Below are positions 7,918 through 16,433 of a DNA stretch of 64,000 nucleotides, one piece after another (the first letter of the stretch is position 1; each line of letters opens with the position of its first letter). Source of the DNA: Firmicutes bacterium ADurb.Bin182 (GTDB lineage Bacteria > Bacillota > Clostridia > Christensenellales > CAG-138); the NCBI GenBank assembly GCA_002070205.1, contig MWCU01000035.1:62001-126000 (forward strand), written 5' to 3'. The translations under genes and the position numbers were made by a program. The notes beneath the pieces are model-generated. The model was not told where the DNA came from. It did no database searches and saw nothing but the letters and a program-made list of their open reading frames with translations.

Positions 7918-8253
7918 AACGCACCCGCTAGGTGCGTTCAGCGTGTCGAAGAAGTCTGAACAGGCTTCTTCGAGTTCTCCACGTCGTCAAAAACAAGATT
8001 TTTGACTACCTAAAATCAGAGATTTCCGGGCGGCAAAGCGTGCAAAGTACGAAATCCTTACGGATTTCATCCGTTTCACCGTGTAGTCGCTGATGACGGA
8101 ACGTATCAGCGACCATGCCGCTCTACGGATTACATCCGTCACGGCCGTCTGAAAATTAAGGGGTCCCGCGGAAATCAAAGATTTCCGCCAGCCCCTTAAT
8201 AATCCCCAATGGCTTTTTCGACAGTCTCAATGCACCTGTAAGGTGCGTTTTTT
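7918..8253 (+). repeat. Terminator-bracketed intergenic repeat element, copy 1
   Basis: A hairpin-rich, non-coding element. The left hairpin is AACGCACC/GGTGCGTT (7918-7938). The right hairpin has the same GCACC/GGTGC arms and ends in a T tract (8232-8253). Inside are serial stem-loops: CGAAGAAG/CTTCTTCG (7947-7972), GTCAAAAA/TTTTTGAC (7986-8006), GAAATCC/GGATTTC (8051-8068), GTCGCTGAT/ATCAGCGAC and TTAAGGGG/CCCCTTAA with GCGGAAATC/GATTTCCGC inside. Two internal segments recur in inverted orientation at 21533-21700: 7944-7963 (19 of 20 bases) and 8021-8049 (27 of 29). The inner ends are imperfect inverted repeats (TTCGACA plus a few bases before the hairpin). No transposase is encoded, so it is MITE-like at most. 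Confidence 0.75.
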
Positions 8254-8394
8254 GTTTCCCTTCAATAGGCAAATTCTTTATTATCTGGCACTATTAGTAA
8301 TAATTACAATTAGTATTTAGTTCGCTGTAATGATATGCTTTATCCAGTTACAAACATAAATTACATAAATATTATTACAAAAGGAGGAATAATT

Positions 8395-9735
8395 GTGTTT
8401 AGCAAAAGGTTTGCCGCATTGTTTTTGGCAATAATGCTTATATTAGGCATTGCCGGCGAGGCGATGGCGTCAGATGATGATTTCCGGGTTCGCGTGACTG
8501 TCGCTCCTGAAAAGGGAGGGACCGTAACCGGTGCCGGTTCTTATAATTACGGCGAAGAGGTTACATTAACGGCGATACCTAACGAAGGTTATGTGTTTGT
8601 AAAATGGACTTGGTCGGGCTCTAAACCGGGTTCCGATCCCGATCCGTCGCTGGAGAACCAACAAAGCCTTACTTTTGAAGCGACCAGAGACATTGAATTT
8701 ACTTGCCACTTTAAAAAAACATCTACCTATACAGCATCATTCGATCCTAACGGAGGCACCGGCTCTGTTGATGACATAACCGGTCTTTCAGAAGGCGAAA
8801 CCGTTACTCTTCCCGGCGGAGAAGGTCTTTCGAGAGAAGCATATACATTCAAGGGATGGTCGACGGCTCCGGACGGACCCGTAATATCTGAATACACTAT
8901 GGAAGCATCGAACGTAACGTTCTATGCCGTCTGGGAAAAGATACCGACCTATACCGCATCGTTCGATCTTAACGGAGGCACCGGCTCTGTCGACGACATG
9001 ACCGGTCTTCCGGAAGGCGAAACCGTCACTCTGCCCGGCGGAGCGGGTCTTTTGAAAGAAGGATACACGTTCAAGGGGTGGTCAACGGCTTCAAACGGAC
9101 CCGTTATATCGGAATACACGATGGAAGCATCGAACGTAACGTTCTATGCCGTTTGGGAAAAGATACCCACCTATACCGCATCGTTCGACCTTAACGGAGG
9201 CACCGGCTCTGTTGATGACATAACCGGTCTTTCGGAAGGCGAAACCGTCACTCTTCCCGGCGGAGAAGGTCTTTCGAGAGAAGGATACACGTTCAAGGGG
9301 TGGTCGACGGCTCCGTACGGACCCGTAATATCGGAATACACTATGGAAGCATCGAATGTAACGTTCTATGCCGTCTGGGAAAAGATACCGACCTATACTG
9401 CATCGTTCGACATTAACGGAGGTACGGGCAGGGTCGATGACATAACCGGTCTTTCGGAAGGCAAAACCGTTATTCTGCCCGACGGAGCGGGTCTTTCGAG
9501 AAAAGGATACAAATTCAAGGGATGGGCATTCCATAACGGTAAAGTCATAAAGGGTTCGTTCACTATGCCGGATCACGACGTCACTCTGTTTGCTGTTTGG
9601 GTATCCGACTCGGCGGTAGAACCCCCGAAATCGGGCGACGGCATAGACTTGACAGGCTTAAATATGATGCTCGGTGCGCTTGAATTATCAGCGTTTATGG
9701 CACTTAGAAAACGCGAAAGCGAATCGACCAAGTAA
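8395..9735 (+). CDS. Secreted InlB B-repeat (Listeria-Bacteroides repeat) protein
   Basis: A predicted cell-surface protein of 446 aa. The signal peptide runs from a basic start (FSKR) through a hydrophobic core to an A-x-A site before SDDDF (about residues 1-24). An early Gly-rich divergent InlB-type domain (about 28-108) precedes four 74-residue B-repeats, each with FD.NGGTG, FKGW, Y.M and FYAVW. The C-terminus has PKSGD, a hydrophobic stretch and a basic tail, resembling a sortase signal, but the LPxTG form is not intact. GTG 8395 is chosen because AGGAGG lies just upstream and it begins the signal peptide; an ATG 20 codons earlier lacks these. A role in adhesion is inferred from the family only. 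Confidence 0.85.
   Translation: MFSKRFAALFLAIMLILGIAGEAMASDDDFRVRVTVAPEKGGTVTGAGSYNYGEEVTLTAIPNEGYVFVKWTWSGSKPGSDPDPSLENQQSLTFEATRDIEFTCHFKKTSTYTASFDPNGGTGSVDDITGLSEGETVTLPGGEGLSREAYTFKGWSTAPDGPVISEYTMEASNVTFYAVWEKIPTYTASFDLNGGTGSVDDMTGLPEGETVTLPGGAGLLKEGYTFKGWSTASNGPVISEYTMEASNVTFYAVWEKIPTYTASFDLNGGTGSVDDITGLSEGETVTLPGGEGLSREGYTFKGWSTAPYGPVISEYTMEASNVTFYAVWEKIPTYTASFDINGGTGRVDDITGLSEGKTVILPDGAGLSRKGYKFKGWAFHNGKVIKGSFTMPDHDVTLFAVWVSDSAVEPPKSGDGIDLTGLNMMLGALELSAFMALRKRESESTK
8725..9602 (+). repeat. Four tandem 222-bp coding repeats
   Basis: Units begin at 8725, 8947, 9169 and 9391, exactly 222 bases apart, each starting with ACCTATAC. The first three are close to identical at the DNA level including many third positions, and the fourth has diverged in its second half. 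This implies recent duplication or ongoing gene conversion and predicts repeat-number variation between strains. Confidence 0.9.
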
Positions 9736-9747
9736 ATACCGAATTGA

Positions 9748-9770
9748 AAAGCGCGGCAAAACCGCGCTTT
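9748..9770. terminator. Bidirectional terminator between the InlB-repeat gene and the DUF554 gene
   Basis: Stem AAAGCGCGG/CCGCGCTTT around a CAAAA-type loop between two convergent genes. T-rich sequence follows on the plus strand, and a short T run follows on the minus strand. Confidence 0.82.
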
Positions 9771-9806
9771 GTATTTGTTTTTTTATTTATTTACTCAATG
9801 CAATTA

Positions 9807-10502
9807 TCAAGCCAAGTTGATTAAGTTGAGCAGCGGCACAACCGCAACGGGCATAAACAGAGAAAGCACCATATCAGCGGTTTTGATTTTCCCGAGCTTT
9901 AGCATATTAACGGCTATCCCCATAAGAATTACGCCTCCTGCAGCAGACATTTCTGTAATGACAGACAGTTCGAGGTTGCCCGCGAACAGAGCAAAAAACA
10001 GCGTTAACAGGCCTTCATATATGAGCACCGAAAAGGCCGAAAACAATACGCCGATACCTAAAGCGGACGCTAAAAAAACCGACGTGACAGCATCGATAAG
10101 GGATTTGGTGAACAGGATATCGTTGTTTTGATGCAAGCCGCTGTCGATACAACCCATGATTGCCATGGAGCCTACGCAGTATAGAATTGATGCGCCCGCA
10201 AAGCCTTCAGAAAAACCGTTATTCGCATATTTAAAGCGGCTTTGGAGCCGGTCGCCCAACTTTTCCAGCCTTTCGTCGATCTTTAAGAAAGTACCCGTTA
10301 AAGTCCCCAATAATAAACTGACGATCATTATCAGTATATTTTCAGTTTTTACGGAATAGGAAATTCCGATAGCCGCAACTCCGAGAGCCATCGCTTTTAT
10401 GAGAGCGTCATGGTATTTTGGGTTGAGTTTGCTTTTGAACAACAAACCGATCGCACTGCCCGTTAAAACCGCCGCAAAATTAACAATAGCGCCAATAAAC
10501 AT
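9807..10502 (-). CDS. DUF554 family integral membrane protein (YqgA/YdfK-like)
   Basis: A 231-residue polytopic membrane protein with six to seven predicted helices, matching the DUF554 family (E. coli YqgA). Characteristic pieces are the N-terminal GAIVNFAAVLTGSAIGLL, KAMALGVAAIGI, the central YCVGSMAIMGCIDSGL and SAAGGVILMGIAVN near the C-terminus. The family is presumed to transport small molecules, but the substrate is unknown. Start ATG with AGAAGG upstream. The gene is monocistronic and convergent with the InlB-repeat gene. Confidence 0.9.
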   Translation of the reverse strand: MFIGAIVNFAAVLTGSAIGLLFKSKLNPKYHDALIKAMALGVAAIGISYSVKTENILIMIVSLLLGTLTGTFLKIDERLEKLGDRLQSRFKYANNGFSEGFAGASILYCVGSMAIMGCIDSGLHQNNDILFTKSLIDAVTSVFLASALGIGVLFSAFSVLIYEGLLTLFFALFAGNLELSVITEMSAAGGVILMGIAVNMLKLGKIKTADMVLSLFMPVAVVPLLNLINLA

Positions 10503-10588
10503 AAACCTTCTCTTTTCGAAAAAATATATTATTTATAATAATGGAAATAACAAAAATCGACAAGCCCCGATTCAAAGGGAAGTTATCA

Positions 10589-12280
10589 TTAAAGCGAATC
10601 AAGACCGAGTTTTTTTAAAGGAAATGACTTGGTGACAGGATCGATGTCTTTATATTCAACATAAACAAGGCAATTTTCGGAATAAAGCAAAGCGTAGCTT
10701 CTCCGGGCGCCCTTCGGAGGTGCAATTTTCTCGACTCTGCTGACAGCGGCTTTCAGCGCGGGGTCATGGATTCGAAGTGCGGCGGGCAACTTTCCGGACC
10801 GGTCCGTGGACAGGCGGTCGCAGACCAGCGCGTCGCGCAGAGCCGTTCTGTCCGCTCCCGCCCCGGAGAAATATTCAAGTATCAGCTCCGTGTACGCGTC
10901 CAGCGAAATATTATCTATGTTTTTATCGGCGCAAAATGCTCCGAATGAGCTTAGCAGCTGAAACGGGCTGTTCCCGGTCTGTTTGAGAAGGTATATTATC
11001 GTCCTTCGAAAACGTCCGCTGTTATAAACGCGCTCCAGCGCATCCTCCGTATGGTGCAATCGGGCGACCTGCTCAATTGTGAGCCAGGGAGTGCTTATAA
11101 CCTCATACGGCGGTTCTTTTGAATACTCGCACGGATAGCGTTCAGGGTTCTCGCGCATGCAAGAACCGTGCAGCAGCTTTAAAAATCCGAGCTGCAATAC
11201 ATTAGCGTCAAGCTCAAATGCGGTATTGAAGCTCAGTTCGAGGCTTTCCATATCCTCATAAGGCAGGCCCGCAATCAAGTCTATGTGGATATGCATATTT
11301 CCGGGTCCCGTTAGTTTTTTTATGTTTTTTACTAAACTGTCGACGTCTGTTTTTCTGTTGACTGATTCGAGCGTCCTTTTGCTTAAGCTCTGCAGCCCGA
11401 TTTCAAGCTGGATTAAGCCGGCGGGAGCTTTCTTTAGCAACCGGATCGTTTCATCGTCCAGAATATCCCCCGCGATTTCAAAGTGGAAACGGACGCCGTA
11501 AGGTATGGAGCGGCCGTAATTATCGATAATAAAGCGGAATATATCCTTTGCTCTTCTGCCGCAGGCGTTAAAAGTGCGGTCAACGAACTTAACGGTTTTC
11601 GTTCCGCTGTTTGCAAGCAAAACTATATTTTCTTTTGACTTTTCCAAATCAAAGAACCTGACAGCGCCGGGTCTTCCGGAAAGACAAAAAGCGCATGAAT
11701 ATGGACAGCCGCGGCTGGTTTCAATGTAGGCGATACGTCCGTTCAGCGTCTTAAAATAATCGGTTGAATAGGGAAAAGGCGGGTCCTCTTTAATGATAAC
11801 CCCGGGGACGGTAACGGACTTCCCGTTTTCCCTGTAGCATAATCCCGGAATGTCGCGCATGTCCGCGCCTGAGGCCAGACAATCAATCAGCATTGCAAAC
11901 GAGCGTTCTCCCTCTCCCGAGATGATATAATCAGCCGAAGGCCGCTCAGCCAAAACCTGTTCCGGATTGAAGCTGACTTCCGGACCTCCGAGTATGACGG
12001 AGCATTCGGGCAACTTTGATTTCATTATATCTATCAGCCGCGTTACCGCCGTTATATTCCAAATGTAGCAGCAGAATCCCGCCGCATTCGGTTTTTGCGA
12101 TAAAATCCTGTCCGCGATATCTTCGATTTTTTCGTTGATCGTACCTTCCGATATGAGCGTATTTATTTTATTGTTGCAGAACTGTTTGACTCCCGCGGCA
12201 AGATACCAGGGAGCAAGCGAGGAGTGGATGTATTTTGAGTTCAGGGAGCAGATAACTGCAGTAAAATTTTCTTTTATCAT
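10589..12280 (-). CDS. B12-binding domain radical SAM protein (DUF4080 type)
   Basis: A 563-residue enzyme. Residues 1-150 form a cobalamin-binding-like Rossmann domain (LNSKYIHSS, ILGGPEVSFNPE, YIISGEGE). The radical SAM core at about 185-400 carries the cluster motif CPYSCAFC, and the C-terminal DUF4080 region includes the tail YALLYSENCLVYVEY. The family resembles the Mg-protoporphyrin cyclase/BchE superfamily, and its substrates are unknown. It occurs widely in anaerobic Clostridia as a stand-alone gene, as here. Start ATG 12278-12280. Confidence 0.88.
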   Translation of the reverse strand: MIKENFTAVICSLNSKYIHSSLAPWYLAAGVKQFCNNKINTLISEGTINEKIEDIADRILSQKPNAAGFCCYIWNITAVTRLIDIMKSKLPECSVILGGPEVSFNPEQVLAERPSADYIISGEGERSFAMLIDCLASGADMRDIPGLCYRENGKSVTVPGVIIKEDPPFPYSTDYFKTLNGRIAYIETSRGCPYSCAFCLSGRPGAVRFFDLEKSKENIVLLANSGTKTVKFVDRTFNACGRRAKDIFRFIIDNYGRSIPYGVRFHFEIAGDILDDETIRLLKKAPAGLIQLEIGLQSLSKRTLESVNRKTDVDSLVKNIKKLTGPGNMHIHIDLIAGLPYEDMESLELSFNTAFELDANVLQLGFLKLLHGSCMRENPERYPCEYSKEPPYEVISTPWLTIEQVARLHHTEDALERVYNSGRFRRTIIYLLKQTGNSPFQLLSSFGAFCADKNIDNISLDAYTELILEYFSGAGADRTALRDALVCDRLSTDRSGKLPAALRIHDPALKAAVSRVEKIAPPKGARRSYALLYSENCLVYVEYKDIDPVTKSFPLKKLGLDSL

Positions 12281-12637
12281 CTCAAATCCCTAAGGGAGTG
12301 TCAGGATTGTATTTTACATGGGCGAAGAAAAACGAATAAATTTCCATTCGCGTTTATTAGGCGTGAATATTATACCGTATGCAAATGCCGCTGTAAACCG
12401 AGGGACGGGTAGACGCGGCAAAGCCTTGGGATATTGCCGGGCAGAATTTACTGCGGGCGTTTTTAAAGGCCGGCTGCGAGTATCGGAGCGAGCAGGCGCA
12501 ACCGTATATTATATAAAAAATCAACGACTGCACCTCTTAATTGACAGCGCTTATTATATGGTTCACAATATAATTGACATGCGGCATGGCTTTTCATTTA
12601 TTTTCTCCCATCCTCTACATATACCGGAGGAGTATGT
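12281..12637. other. Intergenic region upstream of the hydantoinase-XDH operon
   Basis: 357 bases between divergent genes. An open frame on the plus strand starting near 12318 has no ribosome site and no recognisable protein content, so I do not call it. A perfect TTGACA lies at 12541-12546. The nearest matching -10 is CACAAT at 17 bases (12564), while TATAAT at 12569 is 22 bases away, so the operon promoter is probably here but its exact -10 is uncertain. No riboswitch was recognised. Confidence 0.4.
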
Positions 12638-14035
12638 ATGTACTATGATCATTTGATAAAGAACGGAACCCTCATAACGCCTAATGATACATTTAATGCG
12701 GACATCTATATAAAAAACGGAAAAATAGCCGCAATAACGAACGAACGGCTTGAAGGCGATGCGAAGGAGGTAACGGACGCGTCCGATAAGCTGGTGCTGC
12801 CCGGGTTTATCGATTCGCATGTACATTCGAGGGACGGATATAACGGCGCACATTACAAGGAGGATTTTTTCCATTCTTCCATGGCAGGCGCGGCGGGCGG
12901 CATAACGACCATTCTTGAAATGCCCAATTCAAATCCTGCGGTGTACAGCGCGGATACGCTTAATATGCTTGTGGAGTGCATAACGCCCAAAGCGCATACG
13001 GACTTCGGAATATGGGGGCTATGCCTCGGCGACCTCAATATCGATCAGCTGATACCGCTTAAAGAAGCGGGCGTGGTCGGATTTAAGTTTTTCTGGGGCT
13101 ATGCCGTCGATTCAGACAGTTATCAGCTTATTTACAATTATACGGAAGGCATGGAAAACGTAATCCCGCCTCCCGATCAGGGAGAGGTGTACAGAATATT
13201 CAGGCAGGTTGCGAAAACAGGCAGAATACTCGCTATCCATGCGGAAAACTTTGAAATAATAAAAGCTTTGACCCATGAGGTTAAAAAAAGCGGAGATTCC
13301 GGCTATCGCGCAATGCTTCGCTCGCGCCCTCCCGTTACTGAGACAACGATAATAGAAACTGCGATACTGATTGCGAAGGAATTGGGTACGCGGCTCCATA
13401 TCCTGCATTTAGCGGCCGGTGACGGCGTTGATTTGATTAAAGCGGCACAAAATGCCGGATTGCCCGTAACGGGAGAGACCTGCCCCCACTACCTTGCATT
13501 TACCGATAAAGACGCCGATCGGCTCGGTTCTTTGATAAAGGGGTATCCGCCTGTCAGAACGCAAGCGGACCAAAATAGGCTATGGGCCGGGTTGAATGAC
13601 GGTACGCTTTCTTCGGTATGCTCAGATCACGCTCCGCATTCGTATGAGGAAAAGCAAAAATGTCTGTGGGAAGCTCCTGCCGGAACGGCGTCCATCGAAA
13701 CGATGGCTCCGGTTTTGATAGACGCGGTCAGTAAAGGCAAATTGACATATAACAAGCTTTCCGAGGTGATGTCTGCAAACCCGGCAAAGCTGTTTGGCTT
13801 GTACCCGAGAAAAGGATCGCTGAACATAGGTTCGGATGCCGATATGGTAATCATCGATCCCTCCGCCAAGTATACGTTCGATCAGGCAAACATGCATTCG
13901 CGCATCAAGCTTTCACCTTATCACGGAATGACTTTCAGCGGAAGAATCGTTCAAACCGTTCTTCGGGGCATGACCGTAGCAAAGGACGGACGGCTGGTAT
14001 CAGGACCTGCAGGCAGGTTTATAAGACCTGACTAA
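12638..14035 (+). CDS. Cyclic amidohydrolase, allantoinase/dihydropyrimidinase-like
   Basis: A 465-residue metal-dependent amidohydrolase of the dihydroorotase/allantoinase/hydantoinase group. Metal ligands are visible: HVHSRD near residue 60, the Lys expected to be carboxylated in GFKFFW near 148, HAEN near 203, HILHLAAG near 253, the GETCPHY loop and SDHAP near 329. This enzyme class opens cyclic ureides such as allantoin, hydantoins or dihydropyrimidines. It is the first gene before two purine-hydroxylase-type complexes, which favours a role in purine or ureide breakdown; the exact substrate is inferred. A strong CCGGAGGAG site precedes the ATG, and the next gene begins 40 bases downstream. 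Confidence 0.85.
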   Translation: MYYDHLIKNGTLITPNDTFNADIYIKNGKIAAITNERLEGDAKEVTDASDKLVLPGFIDSHVHSRDGYNGAHYKEDFFHSSMAGAAGGITTILEMPNSNPAVYSADTLNMLVECITPKAHTDFGIWGLCLGDLNIDQLIPLKEAGVVGFKFFWGYAVDSDSYQLIYNYTEGMENVIPPPDQGEVYRIFRQVAKTGRILAIHAENFEIIKALTHEVKKSGDSGYRAMLRSRPPVTETTIIETAILIAKELGTRLHILHLAAGDGVDLIKAAQNAGLPVTGETCPHYLAFTDKDADRLGSLIKGYPPVRTQADQNRLWAGLNDGTLSSVCSDHAPHSYEEKQKCLWEAPAGTASIETMAPVLIDAVSKGKLTYNKLSEVMSANPAKLFGLYPRKGSLNIGSDADMVIIDPSAKYTFDQANMHSRIKLSPYHGMTFSGRIVQTVLRGMTVAKDGRLVSGPAGRFIRPD

Positions 14036-14075
14036 GGAGCGTTTGAAGCGATAAAAGGTTAAGAGGAGTTAATAT

Positions 14076-16427
14076 ATGCAGATATTATCCGATTCGCTTA
14101 TCGGCGCCGTTACGCCCAGAACGGATGCTCCGGCCAAGGCGGCCGGGCGTATTCAGTTTACATCCGATATAAATATTCCCGGCATGATGTACGGCGCGAT
14201 TTTAAGAAGCCCTCACCCGCATGCCGAAATCGTATCGATCGATACCTCTGCTGCGGAGGCCATGGGAGCGGTATGCCTGACATACGAGGATATAAACCCC
14301 GTTCTGTATAATGAACGCAGCGTCAGCATACCTTCCGCTACTTACCGCGACAGGACGGTTCTTCCCAAGAAAGCGCGTCATTGCGGCGAGCCTGTTGCCA
14401 CAGTAGCGGCAGATACGCAGGAACTTGCTTTTAAAGCGTTAAAGGAATTAAAAGTAACGTACAACATATTGGAACCCGTGTTTGATCCCATGGAGGCAAT
14501 GAAAGACGGTGCGCCCGAGCTCTACGATACGATTTACCTCGGCGATGAAGCGGTCAAAATCCATAACAACATCGGGGTAATCCGCAATATCGACGAAGGC
14601 GATTGCGACGCAGGTTTTAAAGCAGCCGACAGGATATTTGAACACCATTTTGAGCTTGAGAGAATTTATCATTGCCAGTTGGAAACAAAAGGCGCGGTAT
14701 GCAAACCGGAACCGGACGGGTCGATAACGGTTTGGGCTACAGCGCAGTCCATTCACGCAAACAGGCAGCTTCTCGGCAGGATATTGGGACTTCCGCTGTC
14801 AAAAATCAATGTAAAGAAACTGCCTTTCGGCGGATCATTCGGTTCGAGCATTCAAGTCAATACTGTAACGCCGATATGCGCCTCCCTTGCAATGAAAGCC
14901 GGACGTCCCGTCAAGCTTATTACATCACGTGAGGAAGACTTTTATGACCATCACAAGTATCCTGCTATATTTGACGTAAAGCTGGGTGTGTCAAATGACG
15001 GCAGATTGACCGCAGCACATGTTAAAGCTGTAGTTGATTTCGGAGCGCATCAGATACAGCCGATGGCATTCTTAGGCTGCACGGCAGGCTGGTTTGCTTC
15101 ATTGTATAAATACGACGGCAACATCAGGTTCGACGGTATCGCAGTATATACGAACAAAACGCCGTGCTGCGCAATGCAGGGTTACGGTAACCCGCAGATA
15201 AACTTCGCCATTGAAAGCATGGTGGATATTATTTGCGAGGAGATGGGTTTTGACCCCATAGATTTCAGGCTTAAAAACTATCGGGGACCCGGTGAGGAAT
15301 TTTGGGGCCAGGGACCGACGATTCGTTCCATCATAAAAAGCTCCGGCGTAGAGGAAAGCCTTGTCGAGGGACGGGAGGTATTCGGATTTGACGAAAGAAC
15401 AGCTCCTTCCTCCAAAAACGGAGACATACGAAGAGGCATCGGGCTTGCGAGAGGTTTTCATACCTCCGGAACCGCGGGTCCCAAGGAAGGCGAAGTCATC
15501 GATTATTCGAGCGCAACAATTAAAATCAATGAAGACGGTTCTGTCGATCTGATCACTCCCGTTACCGACCACGGAGGAGGCACTTGCGACGCGCTTAAGA
15601 AAATTGCGGCGGAGGTACTTCAGGTCCCGCTGGAGATGATAGGGCTTTCGCCCGCGGAAACAATGAATACCGGCTATGACGTCTGTACGCACGCTACGCG
15701 CGGCGTATACTGCGGCGGAGCCGCCGTTTACCATGTTGCCATGAAAGTCAAAGATAAGCTGCTGGAGACTGCAGGAAGGCTGATGGCGGAGCATGCTTAT
15801 AACCTCGAGGTCATAAGGGACGACCGTCTCGGGCAAGGCGTTGTTCAGGTGAAGGGATACCCATTGAAGAAAATGACTGTCGGTGAGATCGCGAGGCAGG
15901 CCCAGATCATGAGCTGGGGAACGATAGCATATACGGACAGTTATCGCCAGCGCAATTGTCCTCCCTGCTTTACGACGCATTTTGTGGAAGCGGAAGTAAA
16001 TCTGAAAACGGGCGTTATCAGCATTCCCCGGGTTTTGATATACGGCGACTGCGGCACCGCAGTAAACCCGGATCTTGTAAAAGGACAGCTTATCGGTTCA
16101 TTTAACCGAGGCCTCGGATATACGCTATATGAGCGGCTTGCCTATGACGGCAGAGGCCGGCTTACAAACAGCGGGCTGATGACGGATTATAAAATGCCGA
16201 CAATTTCAGAGATGCCTTCCGTGGAGGATATTGACGTCAGGATCTGCCATACTTATGAGCCTTCCGGTCCGTTCGGCGCTAAAGGGATAGGGGAGGCCGC
16301 CTTGGCGAGCGTCCAGGCGGCTATAGCGAACGCCGTATACAATGCGATCGGAATAAGGTTTTTCAAACTGCCCATCACGCCGGAAGCGGTGCTTAAAGAG
16401 CTTAAGAAAAAGGCGCGGGAGAGGTGA
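14076..16427 (+). CDS. Xanthine dehydrogenase family molybdenum-binding (large) subunit 1, motif-divergent
   Basis: A 783-residue Mo-cofactor subunit of the xanthine oxidase family. The C-terminal GPFGAKGIGE (about 731-740) supplies the catalytic Glu. Two other signatures are altered: the usual GGGFGGK loop reads GGSFGSS (about 250-256), and the Arg-containing RGFG.PQ active-site motif reads MQGYGNPQ (about 367-374), so the Arg that positions purine substrates in xanthine oxidase is replaced by Gln. It should still be a molybdenum hydroxylase but probably with another substrate. Medium and small subunit genes follow directly. AGGAG upstream supports the ATG. Confidence 0.87.
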   Translation: MQILSDSLIGAVTPRTDAPAKAAGRIQFTSDINIPGMMYGAILRSPHPHAEIVSIDTSAAEAMGAVCLTYEDINPVLYNERSVSIPSATYRDRTVLPKKARHCGEPVATVAADTQELAFKALKELKVTYNILEPVFDPMEAMKDGAPELYDTIYLGDEAVKIHNNIGVIRNIDEGDCDAGFKAADRIFEHHFELERIYHCQLETKGAVCKPEPDGSITVWATAQSIHANRQLLGRILGLPLSKINVKKLPFGGSFGSSIQVNTVTPICASLAMKAGRPVKLITSREEDFYDHHKYPAIFDVKLGVSNDGRLTAAHVKAVVDFGAHQIQPMAFLGCTAGWFASLYKYDGNIRFDGIAVYTNKTPCCAMQGYGNPQINFAIESMVDIICEEMGFDPIDFRLKNYRGPGEEFWGQGPTIRSIIKSSGVEESLVEGREVFGFDERTAPSSKNGDIRRGIGLARGFHTSGTAGPKEGEVIDYSSATIKINEDGSVDLITPVTDHGGGTCDALKKIAAEVLQVPLEMIGLSPAETMNTGYDVCTHATRGVYCGGAAVYHVAMKVKDKLLETAGRLMAEHAYNLEVIRDDRLGQGVVQVKGYPLKKMTVGEIARQAQIMSWGTIAYTDSYRQRNCPPCFTTHFVEAEVNLKTGVISIPRVLIYGDCGTAVNPDLVKGQLIGSFNRGLGYTLYERLAYDGRGRLTNSGLMTDYKMPTISEMPSVEDIDVRICHTYEPSGPFGAKGIGEAALASVQAAIANAVYNAIGIRFFKLPITPEAVLKELKKKARER

Positions 16428-16433
16428 ATAAGC

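Noticed and set aside
7987-8178. Minus-strand frame of 63 codons inside repeat copy 1
   Set aside because: It is made of the hairpin arms of the repeat (repeated A/G/T-rich words), has no ribosome site and no protein-like domain; a by-product of the element.
7918-8253. CRISPR array or integron attC-like site
   Set aside because: The repeated words are hairpin arms of different sequence, not direct repeats with spacers; no integrase or cas gene is near.
9091-9576. Minus-strand frame across the InlB repeats
   Set aside because: A shadow produced by the 222-base coding repeats on the plus strand; repeat codon structure belongs to the plus-strand protein.
12318-12656. Plus-strand frame of 112 codons before the allantoinase-like gene
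   Set aside because: No ribosome site, composition unlike neighbouring proteins, and it runs through the likely promoter and into the next gene.
15099-15980. Long minus-strand frame (293 codons) opposite XDH large subunit 1
   Set aside because: The plus strand has full domain motifs; the antisense frame has no recognisable content and arises from codon bias.
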